The position numbers and the translations under genes are program-made. Source: Notospermus geniculatus (Eukaryota > Nemertea > Pilidiophora > Heteronemertea > Lineidae). Taken from it: DNA of 64,000 nt. The DNA lies in the NCBI GenBank assembly GCA_002633025.1, contig NMRB01000014.1, positions 746,707-810,706 on the forward strand, given 5' to 3'. Numbering within the stretch: position 1 is the stretch's first letter; every line of letters begins with the position of its first letter. Shown here in pieces: positions 34,161-47,200 of the stretch. Below the pieces are notes generated by a model. That model saw nothing but the letters and a program-made list of their open reading frames with translations, ran no database searches and was not told the DNA's origin.

Positions 34161-36175
34161 CTACACACCTAAAACGAAGTTAAAAGGCAGGCGGGGTAAC
34201 TCTCGCAGGCAACATTTAATGACGATAACTCTCCCATCCTATAGCCTTGACAAGATATGACGGCATTTTTATGAAAAATTTTATGAAAAATATGAGTGAT
34301 GTAACTCACTCATTGTTATTTTGCCTTCAGATAATTTACAAAATCTAGGAAGGCCTAGAAGGTGAGGTTTGATGGGAGTCGGGGCTGGAAAGCGCAAATA
34401 TTACGTCTATGTCAACACAACGTCAAATCGACAACATTGCAATGTCACCATTTTTATCTTCTTTTTGGCATTTCTTAATCCACAAATGTATCAACACCAC
34501 TAATGGCTTCCTCTGGTCATAGACAACCTAAAAAGAAGTTAAAAGGCAGGAGGGGTAATTCTTGCAGGTAACATTTAATGACGAAAACTCTCGACATCCC
34601 ATAGCCTCGACGGCATTTTTGTGAATTGGAAAAAGTATGAGTGAGGTAACTCACTATTTGTTATTTGGCTTTTTGATCAATTACAAAATCCAATGATGGC
34701 AGTCAAGGCTGAATTGCGCAAATATAACGTCTTTTCCAACGTAACGTCAAATCGAGAAAATTGCAACGTCACCATTTTTATCTTCTTTTCCGCATTTCTT
34801 AATCCACGAATGTATAATGTCTCCCAATGGCTTCCTCTGACCATACGCAACCTAAAAAGAAGGTAACAGGCATGCGAGGTAATTCTCGTAGGCAAATGTA
34901 ATGACGATAACTCCCCATATCCCCCATAGCCTCGATGAATATCACGGCATTTGTATGAATTGAATAAAATATGAGTGATATAACTCACTCTTCGTTATTT
35001 TGCCTTTAGATCACTTACAAAGTCCAGAAAGGCTTAGAAGATGAGGTTTGATGGCAGTCAAGGCTGGATGGCGCAAATATTACGTCTGAGTCAACATAAA
35101 GTCAAATCGAGAAAATTGCAACGTCACCATTTTTATCTTCTTTTTGGCATTTCTTAATCCACAAGTGTATCAAGTCTACTAATGGCTTCCTCTGGTCATA
35201 GACAACCTAAAAAGAAGTTAAAAGGCAGGCGGGGTAATTCTTGCAGGTAACATTTAATGACGATAACTCTCCACATCCCATAGCCTCGAAGCGACATCAC
35301 GGCATTTTTATGAATCAGAAAGAATACAAGTGATGTAAGTAATTCTTTGTTATTTTGCCTTTAGATCACTTACAGAATCCAGGAATGCCAAAAAGATGAG
35401 TTTTGATGGCAGTCAAGGATGGATGGCGCAAATTTTACGTGATTGCCAACTTAACGATAAAATTGAGACAATTGCAACGTCACCATTTTTATCTTCTTTT
35501 TGGCATTTCTTAATCCACAAGTATATCAAGTCTTCTAATGGCTTCCTCTGGTCATAGACAACCTAAAAAGAAGTTAAAAGGCAGGCGGGGTACCGGTACA
35601 TATAATTCTTGCAGGCAACATTTAATGACGATAAATCTCCTCATCCCATAGCTTCAATGAGACATCACGGCGTTTAAAAAAATTCAAAAACAATATAAGT
35701 GATGTAACTCCCTCTTTGTTATTTTGCTTTTGGATCACTTACTAAGTCCAGAAAGGCTTAGAATATGAAGTTTGATGGCAGTCAGGGCTGGATAGCGCAA
35801 ATATTGCGTCTGCGTCAACATATTCGTCATCAAGAAAATTGCAACGTCACCATTTTTATCTTCTTTTTGGCATTTCTTAATCCACAAGTGTTTCAAGTCT
35901 ACTAATGGCTTCCTCTGGTCATAGACAACCTAAAAAGAAGTTAAAAGATAGAAGATGAGTTGACACTCAGGACTGGATAGCTCAAATATTACGTCTTAAC
36001 CTACATTACGTCAAATCAAGAAAATCGCAATCTCGCCATTTTTATCTTCTTTTCCGCATTTCTTAAACCACAAGTGTACCAGCCCTCCCAATGGCTTCCT
36101 CTGGCCATACACAACCTAAAAAGAAGTTAAAAGGCAGGAGGTAACCGCAGGCAACACATAATGACGAAAACTTTC
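34161..36175. repeat. Tandem repeat of about 355 bp (first block)
   Basis: The unit includes CCTAAAAAGAAGTTAAAAGG, CATTTAATGACGATAACTC and CACCATTTTTATCTTCTTTT. The first word starts near 34170, 34528, 34851, 35206, 35564, 35931 and 36116, so most units are 325-365 bases and the last is shortened. No ORF is conserved between units. Confidence 0.8.
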
Positions 36176-39100
36176 CACATCCCATGGCCTCCTATTGGGC
36201 TCAAATGAAAATAAGCTCTCATGCATGGTGCCTATGATAACTGCATGAGGAGAGATGAGAAATGAACCTTTCATTGGATTGTGAAACCATTGTCCATTGG
36301 ATTAGAGGAGTCATCGTTTATATGCCTGTTTCGTTCTTATAGCCTTGTTCATCTTATTCATTGTTGGCGTTTTTCAAACTCTCGGATATGGTTGAAATGA
36401 ATTGCAGATGATTGGACGGGGACGTGCAAAATGGAATTAAACAATAATTAAGATGGCATCCCATATCTAACCTGCTGCTACCAACAACAACGAGCGGAAG
36501 ACAGTGATCACCATAGCATGATTACCTATTATATCAGAAGAGTCATCTCAAACGCGGTTCAAATAAGACAAGAGAAAGACCGATTCAAAGTAGACCACAA
36601 ATAGGTTCTGGCTTAAGATCGCTGGTTTGATGTCAGATTAACGGATACCAGCCTTTATTGAAGAAGAAGACAGTCCGTGAGAGATAAAACCGCGTGCTGC
36701 GTCAAATCAGTCCAACTTTATCTGCAGTTGATCGTACGTGATCGAAGTAGCTGATCAGAGTAATCACAACTTCTGATAGAGTTAGGAAAATGTCTGACGG
36801 AATGAACCGTCGTGTCCTTAGTCTCAAGAATACCAAATCGCTAAACAAACAGAAGAGGACGGCAGACGCTAAAATGGCTTCGTTTCCTCTGCATGTTAAG
36901 AGCCTTCCGTTGATGATATCAAGGGAGTGCTGGTGAACTTGGGTTTTTGTAAGGATTCACATCTAAGGAGTGAGGTCACGTGAATGTCACATGCTAGCCT
37001 ACGGAATGATTGGTTCCTGATCTTCTTTGGTGACATGTTCTTTCGAGAGGTTTTTCTCTTCCATGGGGATATTTTACTTTTGAGTGGCGGGCATTTCATG
37101 ATTTGGCCATGGCATGGTCATTGTATGATCTTCCTTTCAAAGAAGTCGCAGGTCGGGTCAATGATTAACTTTAATCATAACTACATCAGAGGGCACCACA
37201 TCCTAACCAGGTACAATGGACGCCCTGTGTGGGAAATTGATCAGGACCTGGATGTCACTTTCATTTCAATAGTTTTAGCCACCGCCTATTGAGGGAGTGG
37301 GTTATGGTCCTGATTGTGGCCTGATGGACGGACCCTGCATATCAGGGTGACCTCTCAGAAAGGAAGTTTCGGTGATCAAATTTGTCGTTTCTGTGACACT
37401 GCGTTTCCTGCTATTTTCGTCCGTTTCGGGTAAAAAGTCGCTGCAAGGAAATGGACAAACTTCTGATGGGGAAAGATTAGATTGACCTTTTCAGGCACCG
37501 AGAAAAAAAGCGACTTTCACAATGGTGAATTGGTTTCAACACGGATTGAACGAAAAANGGCAGGAGGGTTAATTCTTGCAGGTAACATTTAATGACGATA
37601 ACTCTCCACACCCCATAGCCTCGACGAGACATCACGGAATTTTTATGAAACGGAAAAATATGAGTGATGTAACTCATTCTTTGTTATTTTGCCTTTAGAC
37701 CTACAAAATCCAGGAAGACCTACATGTACCAGATGAGTTTTGGTGGCAGTAAGGGCTGGATAGCGCAACTTTTACGTGATTTCCAACGATAAAATTGAGA
37801 AAATCGCAATGTCACCATTTTTATCTTCTTTTTGGTATTTCTCAATCCACAAGTGTTTCAAGTCAACTGATGGCTTCCTCTGGTCATAGACAACCTAAAA
37901 AGAAGTTAAAAGATAGAAGTTGAGTTGGCATTCAGGGCTGGATAGCTCAAATATTACGTCTTAACCTACATTACGTCAAATCAAGAAAATCGCAATCTCA
38001 CCATTTTTATCTTCTTTTCCGCATTTCTTAAACCACAAGTGTATCAGGTCTCCCAATGGCTTCCTCTGGCCATACACAACCTAAAAAGAAGTTAAAAGGC
38101 AGGAGGTAACCCTCTTAGGCAACACATAATGACGAAAACTTTCCACATCCCATGGTCTCCTATTGGTCTCAAATGAAAATAAGCTCTCATGCATGGTGCC
38201 TATGATAACTGCATAAGGAGAGATGAGAAATGAACCTTTCGTTGGATTGTGAAACCATTGTCCATTGGATTAGAGGAATTTCATCGTTTATAGGCCTGTT
38301 TCGTCCTTATAGCCTTGTCCATCTTATTCATTGTTGGCGTTTTTCAAACTCTTGGATATGGTTAAAATGAATTGCAGATGATTGGACGGGGACGTGCAAA
38401 ATGGAATTAAACAATCAATTAAGATGGCATCCCATATCTAACCTGCTGCTACCAACAACAACGAGCGGAAGACAGTGATCACCATAGCATGATTACCTAT
38501 TATATCAGAAGATTCATCTCAAACGCGGTTCAAATAAGACAAGAGAAAGACCGATTCAAAGTAGACCACAAATAGGTTCTGGCTCAAGATCGCTGGTTTG
38601 ATGTCAGATTAACGGATACCAGCCTTTATTGAAGAAGAAGACAGTCCGTGAGAGATAAAACCGCGTGCTGCGTCAAATCAGTCCAACTTTATCTGCAGTT
38701 GATCGTACGTGATCGAAGTAGCTGATCAGAGTAATCACAACTTCTGATAGAGTTAGGAAAATGTCTGACGGAATGAACCGTCGTGTCCTTAGTCTCAAGA
38801 ATACCAAATCGCTAAACAAACAGAAGAGGACGGCAGACGCTAAAATGGCTTCGTTTCCTCTGCATGTTAAGAGCCTTCCGTTGATGATATCAAGGGAGTG
38901 CTGGTGAACTTGGGTTTTTGTAAGGATTCACATCTAAGGAGTGAGGTCACGTGAATGTCACATGCTAGCCTACGGAATGATTGGTTCCTGATCTTCTTTG
39001 GTGACATGTTCTTTCGAGAGGTTTTTCTCTTCCATGGGGATATTTTACTTTTGAGTGACAGACATTTCATGATTTGGCCATGGCATTGTCATTGTATGAT

Positions 39101-39527
39101 CTTCCTTTCAGAGAAGTCACAGGTCGGGTCAATGATTAACTTTAATCATAACTACATCAGAGGGCACCACATCCTAACCAGGTACAATGGACGCCCTGTG
39201 TGGGAAATTGATCATGACCTGGATGTCACTTTCATTTCAATAGTTTTAGCCACCGCCTTTTGAGGGAGTGGGTTATGGTCCTGATTGTGGCCTCATGGAC
39301 GGACCCTGCATACTGGTGTAACCTCGTACATACAAAGGAAGTTTCGGTATCAAATTTGTCGGTGGCACTGCGTTTCCTGTTATTTTCACCCGTTTCGGGT
39401 AAAAAGTCGCTGCAAGGAAATGGACAAGCTTCTGATGGGGAAAGATTAGATTGACCTTTTCAGGCACCGAGAAAAAAAGCGACTTTCACAATGGTGAATT
39501 GGTTTCAACACGGATTGAACGAAAAAA
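35590..39527. repeat. Direct duplication of about 2 kb joined by one N
   Basis: Sequence up to 37557 is repeated from 37559 to about 39527. The N is at 37558. The left copy ends TTGAACGAAAAA, and the right copy passes the same point and continues (AAAAAAGCATCGTC). The copies differ by scattered substitutions and small indels. The right copy starts inside the 355-bp repeat, so the left boundary is approximate. An ORF of about 102 codons occurs in both copies (36984 and 38955) but has no recognisable features. Confidence 0.75.
37559..38110. repeat. Tandem repeat of about 355 bp (second block)
   Basis: These are further units of the repeat at 34161-36175, within the right copy of the N-joined duplication. 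They probably represent the same locus on the other haplotype. Confidence 0.65.
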
Positions 39528-41582
39528 GCATCGTCATTAACAGATTCGGATAAGATACACATCCGCGCCATCATGCACTCAACGGACTCCCATTTAATCC
39601 CAAATCTGAGTGAAAAAACTTGTATCGCCCCTGTCAGTCGCATGGCACTATAGTCTAAGGAGGCGTTGTCTAGGTACCATCTTATTGGTAACGCACTAAG
39701 TCGACTTGATGAATAATTCAACGCGGTCTTTTTTACCGCGAGTTGCCGACCTAATGAGAATGGAGAAGCTTGTTGTGCAGGCTCCTAGAGATGTCTTTTA
39801 CTCGATAAAGGCATGTTATTCTGCCAAGCGAGACCTCGGAAAAAAGATGAGTTTTTTTCGAGACTTGAAAGTTACAACCACCAAACACAACAATAAAGTG
39901 AACAGCAGGCAGGTAAAAATGTTCGGTTTTACAGTGTACCGTAGTCAGTGAACTGATGCAGAACACCATTGTTTCATCACTCCAGTTACGCCGCAGACAA
40001 GGCTCGTATCTCCGTGTAAATTGTGCAAAATCTCTATTGGTGATAGCTCTGAGTATAAAAGGCTGAAACAGGGCTTTATTTTAAGGATATCAAAAGGTCA
40101 ATGTCGTAGCTTTGGTCTCATAGAGAAACTTTCCCAATCTAACCAAGCCTTGTGATGTGATGTTCAAGGCTCAGCATGCAGCGGAACCTTGTCGTCGTAA
40201 ATAAAATGTCACGTCTTCTACATGTAGACGTGATCACACAATAGACAGACGGAACAAAAGTTCTTGTAAGGAGGAACCTGTGCTGTGGGGAAGAGGGCTG
40301 CGGACAGAATTTAACCCCCTATAATTAATGACAAACCCATTGGCTATGGAGGAGGAGGATTACAGATAAACTGTCTGTAGCGAATACCAATGAATTGTCC
40401 ACTGGAACGTTTTTGTCTTTAAAGAGCATTCGTTAAGTGTATGCCTTTAAGTTATTCTTCTTGCTGTATCGCACCAACTCTAAACACCCAACCACCAATG
40501 AGCCATCAAAATAAAATGGACTTTCCAAGTGAAATTCCTGCTTAGGGTTCAGATCCTTCAACATGGGCTCCTCACGCCATCCAATGACATGGTGAACCTG
40601 TTATGCAAATAAGACGCTAAGGGCGTCTTCTGGTCATGCAATTTCCTCGTGGAGGTAAACCAACGGGGAATAGTGAGAATTACAAATCGTTGCTATCCTT
40701 CCAGGTCGGAGTAATTCAACAAGATTGCTAAAGAAAGAGAGCAGGTTCACGTCAGAACGAATTAATGTTGAAAGTTGTGTGTTTAACATCCTCCTTCTCT
40801 TTTGGTGAGAAGGGTTGGAATATTATTTCAGCAATAGCTATGGTGTTTTGGGTGTGACCAAGATCTATGAGTGAACAGAAAGGCGCAGCAGACAAGTCAT
40901 TCCTCGTCGCTGAACGCATCATCATGTGGCGCTCCCTGGTCGAAACTCGTGGAACTGCTCCCTTGTCTCGAGAGTTGAACGACAATCGCCGAGTTGTTCA
41001 GACGATCCGTTCCTCTGCTTCAAAACGCGTAGGCCTACTTGCGTCCCGTGATCAAGTCATATATAGACAAAAATATACCACGCAATTTCAAATCTGTAAA
41101 CGTCTTCAATGTTACATTAAAATTTGTGATTTTGCGGCGTCGTTCATGAGCGCACAAGCATTTTGACGTCACCAGGAAAGATGCAAAGAATGGCCTTGCA
41201 CATCCGTACAAAAAAAAAGATAATACAATATTTCTTCACCATTTCGTTGCATTCGATGGAACAGTTTTGCCAATTGGATTTCGAGCAAATATTGTTTCAG
41301 CAAATTGGATGACAGCCGCATGGGATTTTTTGAGATGCAACTCGATTTGTTCACAAATATGGCTGCATTTTTTTTGTGGCTTTTGTTTTGTGAATGTGTG
41401 GTCCGTGTATATTCGAGATGATTCGTAGGCCCATCACTTACTGTAGCTGTCCAATGCAAAAGCGTAATTTATTGTCAGCACATTCCGCCTTCTTTTTCTT
41501 GTCGTCTTTTTGTCGAGTTTCGCCTGTTAATACCCGTTAATTTTCACGCCGATGTCTCCTCTTATCAGCCCATTAGCCTTTC
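39528..41582. other. Intergenic region with an isolated TATA motif
   Basis: No gene is supported. TATAAAAGG at 40054-40062 follows an inverted CCAAT (ATTGG, 40035-40039). No convincing downstream exon is seen. Confidence 0.4.
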
Positions 41583-43965
41583 GTTCTTCTGAACGTTTAT
41601 TGTCAGCCCAAGTTCCCTTATTTTTCTGATGGCGTTGGCAACCAATTTCCCTGATAGTTTTTGCCAAAGTGTTCTCTTATTAGCCCACATCCCCATAGCA
41701 TTCCTGTAGACTGGGAAATGTAGAACCGACTGTCACCGATTGACCTTTCTTTCCGATCAACAGGAAATCCACCACCTTGCAAACTGCATAACGAAGCAAT
41801 TAAGAGCTGGGGATTGTCGTCCGGCTCATCTTTGTGATTGGTAATAGGCTATGTTTCTGGAATGATTAAGTAGCAATGTGGTCGGGAATGAACCAGAGGC
41901 AGATCTGGAAGAAAAGATGATCCAGCAGGGGTTTGGACGTAACGACTAGGCTACAATTATAAAGAGGTGGAGTCCACTCTGAAAAGACTCAAAATCATGG
42001 TATGCGTCCCCTCCCCGCAGCATGAATCCGCCTCTGATTTTGGCCTGCAATCAATTGCAGTTTGGTGTTCGATTCCATTCTCATCACGATTCCCCTTACA
42101 ATCAGCCTCTTTTCTGTTGCAGTTTTGACAGAATGAGATACCTAAAAAGAAGTTAAAAGGCGAGAGAGTTAATCCTCATTGACGGTGCCTGGACGGGTCA
42201 GTCTAATTAACCAAGCGTCCGAGATCACATCAATCAAATGCCACACCGTCCTGGCGAAGTTGACACCTGGGGCGCCGTCTCTGCCTGCCACACAATGTCT
42301 CATCCGGTGCATTTTTTCGTCGGCCAAGGTCACGTCAATCAAATGCCTCGCGTGTCTCGTATTCCTGTCGTCTACGCTGTCTGACAAGGCCTAATACATA
42401 TCTAGCGATGGTTGCTCGTCCCCATGAGAAGATTTAGTTTGGGCGATTGGCTGGAAAAGGTCACCTTTAGAAACACTTAGGAAGTTATTATTGAAGGATA
42501 AGTTCAGATCCTGTTGGGTTTGGGGGTCATCTTTCCATCCCCGCGGAGCCATAGTGGAGTCCACGTCCACACCCATTTGAGTCTGCCATGATAGTTCCCG
42601 CGCAAAAACTCCCAACGTGGAATTCTAAAAATAGATCGTGGTGATGACGTAAAAGAAGGAACTCTGTGTACCGACGGGTCGAGGATTTTTTCCATACACC
42701 ATCGTCATTAGTTCCTCATTTGCCGCTAGGAGCACNGTTCTTCTGAACGTTTATTGTCAGCCCAAGTTCCTTATTTTTCTGATGGCGTTGGCAACCAATT
42801 TCCCTGATAGTTTTTGCCAAAGTGTTCTCTTATTAGCCCACATCCCCATAGCATTCCTGTAGACTGGGAAATGTAGAACCGACTGTCACCGATTGACCTT
42901 TCTTTCCGATCAACAGGAAATCCACCACCTTGCAAACTGCATAACGAAGCAATTAAGAGCTGGGGATTGTCGTCCGGCTCATCTTTGTGATTGGTAATAG
43001 GCTATGTTTCTGGAATGATTAAGTAGCAATGTGGTCGGGAACGAACCAGAGGCAGATCTGGAAGAAAAGATGATCCAGAAGGGGTTTGGACGTAACGACT
43101 AGGCTACAATTATAAAGAGGTGGAGTCCACTCTGAAAAGACTCAAAATCATGGTATGCGTCCCCTCCCCGCAGCATGAATCCGCCTCTGATTTTGGCCTG
43201 CAATCAATTGCAGTTTGGTGTTCGATTCCATTCTCATCAAGACTCCCCTTACAATCAGCCTCTTTTCTGTTGCAGTTTTGACAGAATGAGATACCTAAAA
43301 AGAAGTTAAAAGGCTAGGGAGTTAATCCTCATTGACGGTGCCTGGACGGGTCAGTCTAATTAACCAAGCGTCCGAGATCACATCAATCAAATGCCACGCC
43401 GTCCTGGCGAAGTTGACACCTGGGGCGCCGTCTAGACTGCCTGCCACACAATGTCTCATCCGGTGCATTTTTTCGTCGGCCAAGGTCACGTCAATCAAAT
43501 GCCACGCGTGTCTCGTATTCCTGTCGTCTACGCTGTCTGACAAGGCCTAATACATATCTGCTGTGTCCTCGGATGGTGCCATCTGGACTGCATGGCCTGC
43601 CATAATCCCTGTTTTTCACCAGACGCTAGTGAATGCAATGAAATGCAAGAATATGAAATGATATATTTCACTGCTTATCTGCGCAGTTTCCCAGCCCTGC
43701 TAGCGATGGTTGCTCCCCATGAGAAGATTTAGTTTGGGCGATTGGCTGGAAAAGGTCACCTTTAGAAACAAGTTATTATTGAAGGATAAGTTCAGATCCT
43801 GTTGGGTTTGGGGGTCATCTTTCCATCCCCGCGGAGCCATAGTGGAGTCCACGTCCACACCCATTTGAGTCTGCCATGATAGTTCCCGCGCAAAAACTCC
43901 CAACGTGGAACTCTAAAAATAGATCGTGGTGATGACGTAAAAGAAGGAACTCTGTGTATCGACGA
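41583..43965. repeat. Direct duplication of about 1.1-1.2 kb joined by one N
   Basis: 41583 to about 42677 is repeated from 42737 to about 43965, with an N at 42736. The right copy starts with GTTCTTCTGAACGTTTATTG exactly as at 41583. The right copy alone carries about 140 extra bases (43560-43702). Both copies contain CCTAAAAAGAAGTTAAAAGG, the word also found in the 355-bp repeat. Confidence 0.8.
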
Positions 43966-44092
43966 TCGAAGTTTTGATGGTATATCTTATAAAGTACCTA
44001 TACTAGCCCTAGCGGCGGCTTCTGGAACCAATGTCGACTAGCAAGCGGGCCGGCGAGTGCCATTCGTTCCGTATTTTCTGTTGACCCAACAT

Positions 44093-44100
44093 GGCGGGAA
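44093..44100 (+). promoter_or_regulatory. E2F-like site upstream of POLD2
   Basis: GGCGGGAA lies about 120 bases before the POLD2 start codon. E2F control is known for replication genes in animals. Here it is inferred from the motif and position only. Confidence 0.4.
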
Positions 44101-44218
44101 GCGATGAAATTTTCTGATTTTGGACATTAAAAAAGTGGGTCAAAAACCACACGCTTTATTTCAAATCCCTCGATACTTTGTAGAAATATAGTTCGACATA
44201 CTGAGTATCAGGCAAAAC

Positions 44219-47200
44219 ATGTATACGGACGAGAAACAACTAGAAACTGTTGGTAAATTGCTGTCCTATCCGAATGACCACTCTCAAAAAGAGTTTTCCA
44301 GGTCCCTCCTTGATCACGAAGATTTTTCTGAACGGTTCAAGCTCAAAACGAGGAACTTTGGCCGGCAGTTTGCTCATATATATGCAGAGAGGTTGGTGAC
44401 ATTGAGGTCTACTGTGACCAATGAAGCCAGAAAGAAACTTGGTAGGATTTTATTTCTATATTTGTCAGCCTGAAAAATTAGGTCTAGGGCAGGGGGGGTG
44501 CCTAGGCCTACACATGGCCTAGCCTAGCCTACTAGCCTACTGTTCATTCCAGTTCCGATTGGNGGGGGGGGGGGGGGGGGGTGCCTAGCCTAGGGCCTAC
44601 ATGTATGAGGCTTAGGCCTAATCTAGGCTCATTCATTCAGTGTCATCACATCTAACATGTCTAACTGAGTCTTTGCATGAACTGGTGAATACTTACTGAT
44701 CAAATCTTCAATCTCATGTTCTTTCCTACAGGTGCAGCTCTTCCTGTGCGAAAACTGTTTGAGCTCAGTTCTGATGAAGAGTGTATTGTGATTGGCACCT
44801 TATTCAAGAGAATGCAACTGAAGCCAAACATATTGAAAGAAATCAGTGATGAAGTAAGTTACAAGCTACAAAAAGACCTGGGGCCTGTTTCATAAAGTGC
44901 CTTTAAGCTAACGGTACCTTTAACCAAATGGAAAATGCATTGAGTTAATGGTACCATTAGCTTAAAGTCGCTTTATGAAACAGGCCCCTGTTCACCAATT
45001 CAGTGCTTAAGCATCCTACCACTACCATACCAGTGTCTTTTGCCAAGTAGCCTAGGCGTTAAATTTGTAGAAATCCTTTTGTTGGAGTTGCAGATGAGGC
45101 ACTGGATACTGTCCATTTGAGAGCAGCGACAGAATACTCAAACAGTAATCAGTATCTCTTTCATTGCAGCACAATTTGACTCCTCAGCCAGTTCATAATA
45201 GGTATACACATGATGATGACGAACTCATTCTAGAAGATGAACTGCAGAGAATTGTCTTAAAAGGAAATATCGACGTTCATAAGTTTTCCACGGGTGTAAT
45301 CTTAGCCGTCCGTGGCATAGAACCAGAAACTGACAAGGGGAAGTTCTTTGTTGAAGATTTCTGCTTCCAGCCTTTGCCAAGTCAGGTACCGAGGCCAGTG
45401 GTGGAAAATGACAGGTAGAAATTTGTATTGATATGATGTTAGTAATGTTAGAGGGGATATCATGGATTACTTCTTGCTTGTCATCAAATTCCAACATAGA
45501 GTGTCTGAAATTCCAACATACATGTAGTCAGACAGAGTGTCTGAAAAATGTATATCTTTGTGAGAATGGTCATTTTCCTCAGTGGATGTTGCTGTTGGAG
45601 TCTATTATGCCATTTGGTGGACAACAAAAAATTGCACTGTGCCTGTTGTCAGAAAGAGTGACACTGTGTCTCCACACTTTTATAATGAAAGTTTTTGGAC
45701 ATATTCCTGTACCTAATAGCTAGTACCGGTACCAGTATTAGTGATCACCTAACATCAATTTCAGATTTGTTGCCCTGGTGTCCGGTTTTGATATTGGCAG
45801 TACATCTGATGATTCCTTTGGTTTACAATTGATGGTTGACTTCCTGACAGGACAGCTGGGTGATGTAGGACAACAAGAGGCCGCAGCCAGCATTGCTAGA
45901 GTTATCATAGCTGGCAACTCTCTCCATGAATCCACACAATCAAAGGGACAGTTGAATAAGGTAGTTAACGGGCTAAGATGGTATTTGGCTTCGTCAAACA
46001 TGCAGATGACCTCCATAACAGAGGACTGGGATCTATGGACTACATGTAGTGAAATTACTGGCAGTCAAGTTGTGTTTCTAACAACATGTCTTCACTTACA
46101 GATTGTTCTTAACAAAATCCCTGGGAATATGTGATGGCACAAGAACCAATATATTCAAAGGGAAACTGATTCAGTCCTTCTCTTTCAGGCCAAATACCTA
46201 TCCAAGAACGAATCAGCTGGAACGGTTGCAGCAGTAAAAACATTGGATGATATTCTTGTGCAATTAGCAGTGAGTACCAGTAATCACAAACACAGCACCA
46301 CTACTCTTTCATCATCTGAAAAATTATGTTCATAATTGACTTGATAAGAACCTGGATTCCATTGACACTTGAAGCAACTGATTGAAAGTTTGAGTTTAAC
46401 TCATTCTCTCTGGACATATTTCCCATCTTCAGGCCTGCATCAATGTTGACATCATGCCAGGTGAATTCGACCCAGGGAATTACATTCTGCCGCAGCAACC
46501 TCTACACAGGTGTATGTTCCCCCAAGCCTTTGTCTATCCCACTATGAATTCAGTCACAAACCCGTATGACTGCTCAGTGGATGGGATCAGGTGAGTTCAG
46601 TTTAAGTCTGATTACCACTGCCTTATCGTTTTCTTATCATGGGAGACTTTACTCCTGTTAGAGGCCGCCGTCCTAGAACGTCACAAAATTTGACATCACA
46701 GACGTAAGCCATGGCGTCCACGTCATTTATGGATGAGTCATGGCGTGCATTTTGTCTCTGTGACATCAAATTCCATGACGTTCTAGGATTGCTAACTGGT
46801 GGTGGCCTCTGACGGCAGGAAAGTCTCCGATTCGAAATGGAATGAACTAAAATCTCTGGGGTCTTCATCAAAGATTTTATTCTGTGTCCCTTTCCATAAA
46901 TTTCACAAAAGTAAATGCATCCTGACTGCCATTTTGGTAGCAACTGGTTTGTTACTGCACTTGAAGTCTCTGTGAAGTAATGATCTTCAGTTTCCCCAAA
47001 ATATTGTTGCATTTTAGATTCCTTGGAACATCAGGCCAGAATGTCACAGACATACATCGATACAGTAGATTAGATGACCGATTAGAAATACTGGAGAATT
47101 TACTTACCTGGGGACATCTTGCTCCAACTGCACCTGATACACTTGGTAGGTTTCTTTTCTACTGGACAGATTTGCTGTCACGCTGGAATATCCGCAACCC

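Noticed and set aside
36984-39263. Pair of 102-codon ORFs (36984 and 38955) that look conserved
   Set aside because: They lie in an N-joined duplication and are probably two alleles; composition and motifs do not suggest a real protein.
40867-41166. 99-codon ORF after a TATA box
   Set aside because: No recognisable motif, splice context or repeat of it elsewhere; kept only as part of the intergenic description.
44520-44582. Poly-G tract with an N at 44563
   Set aside because: It is a homopolymer sequencing problem in POLD2 intron 1 with no biological claim possible.
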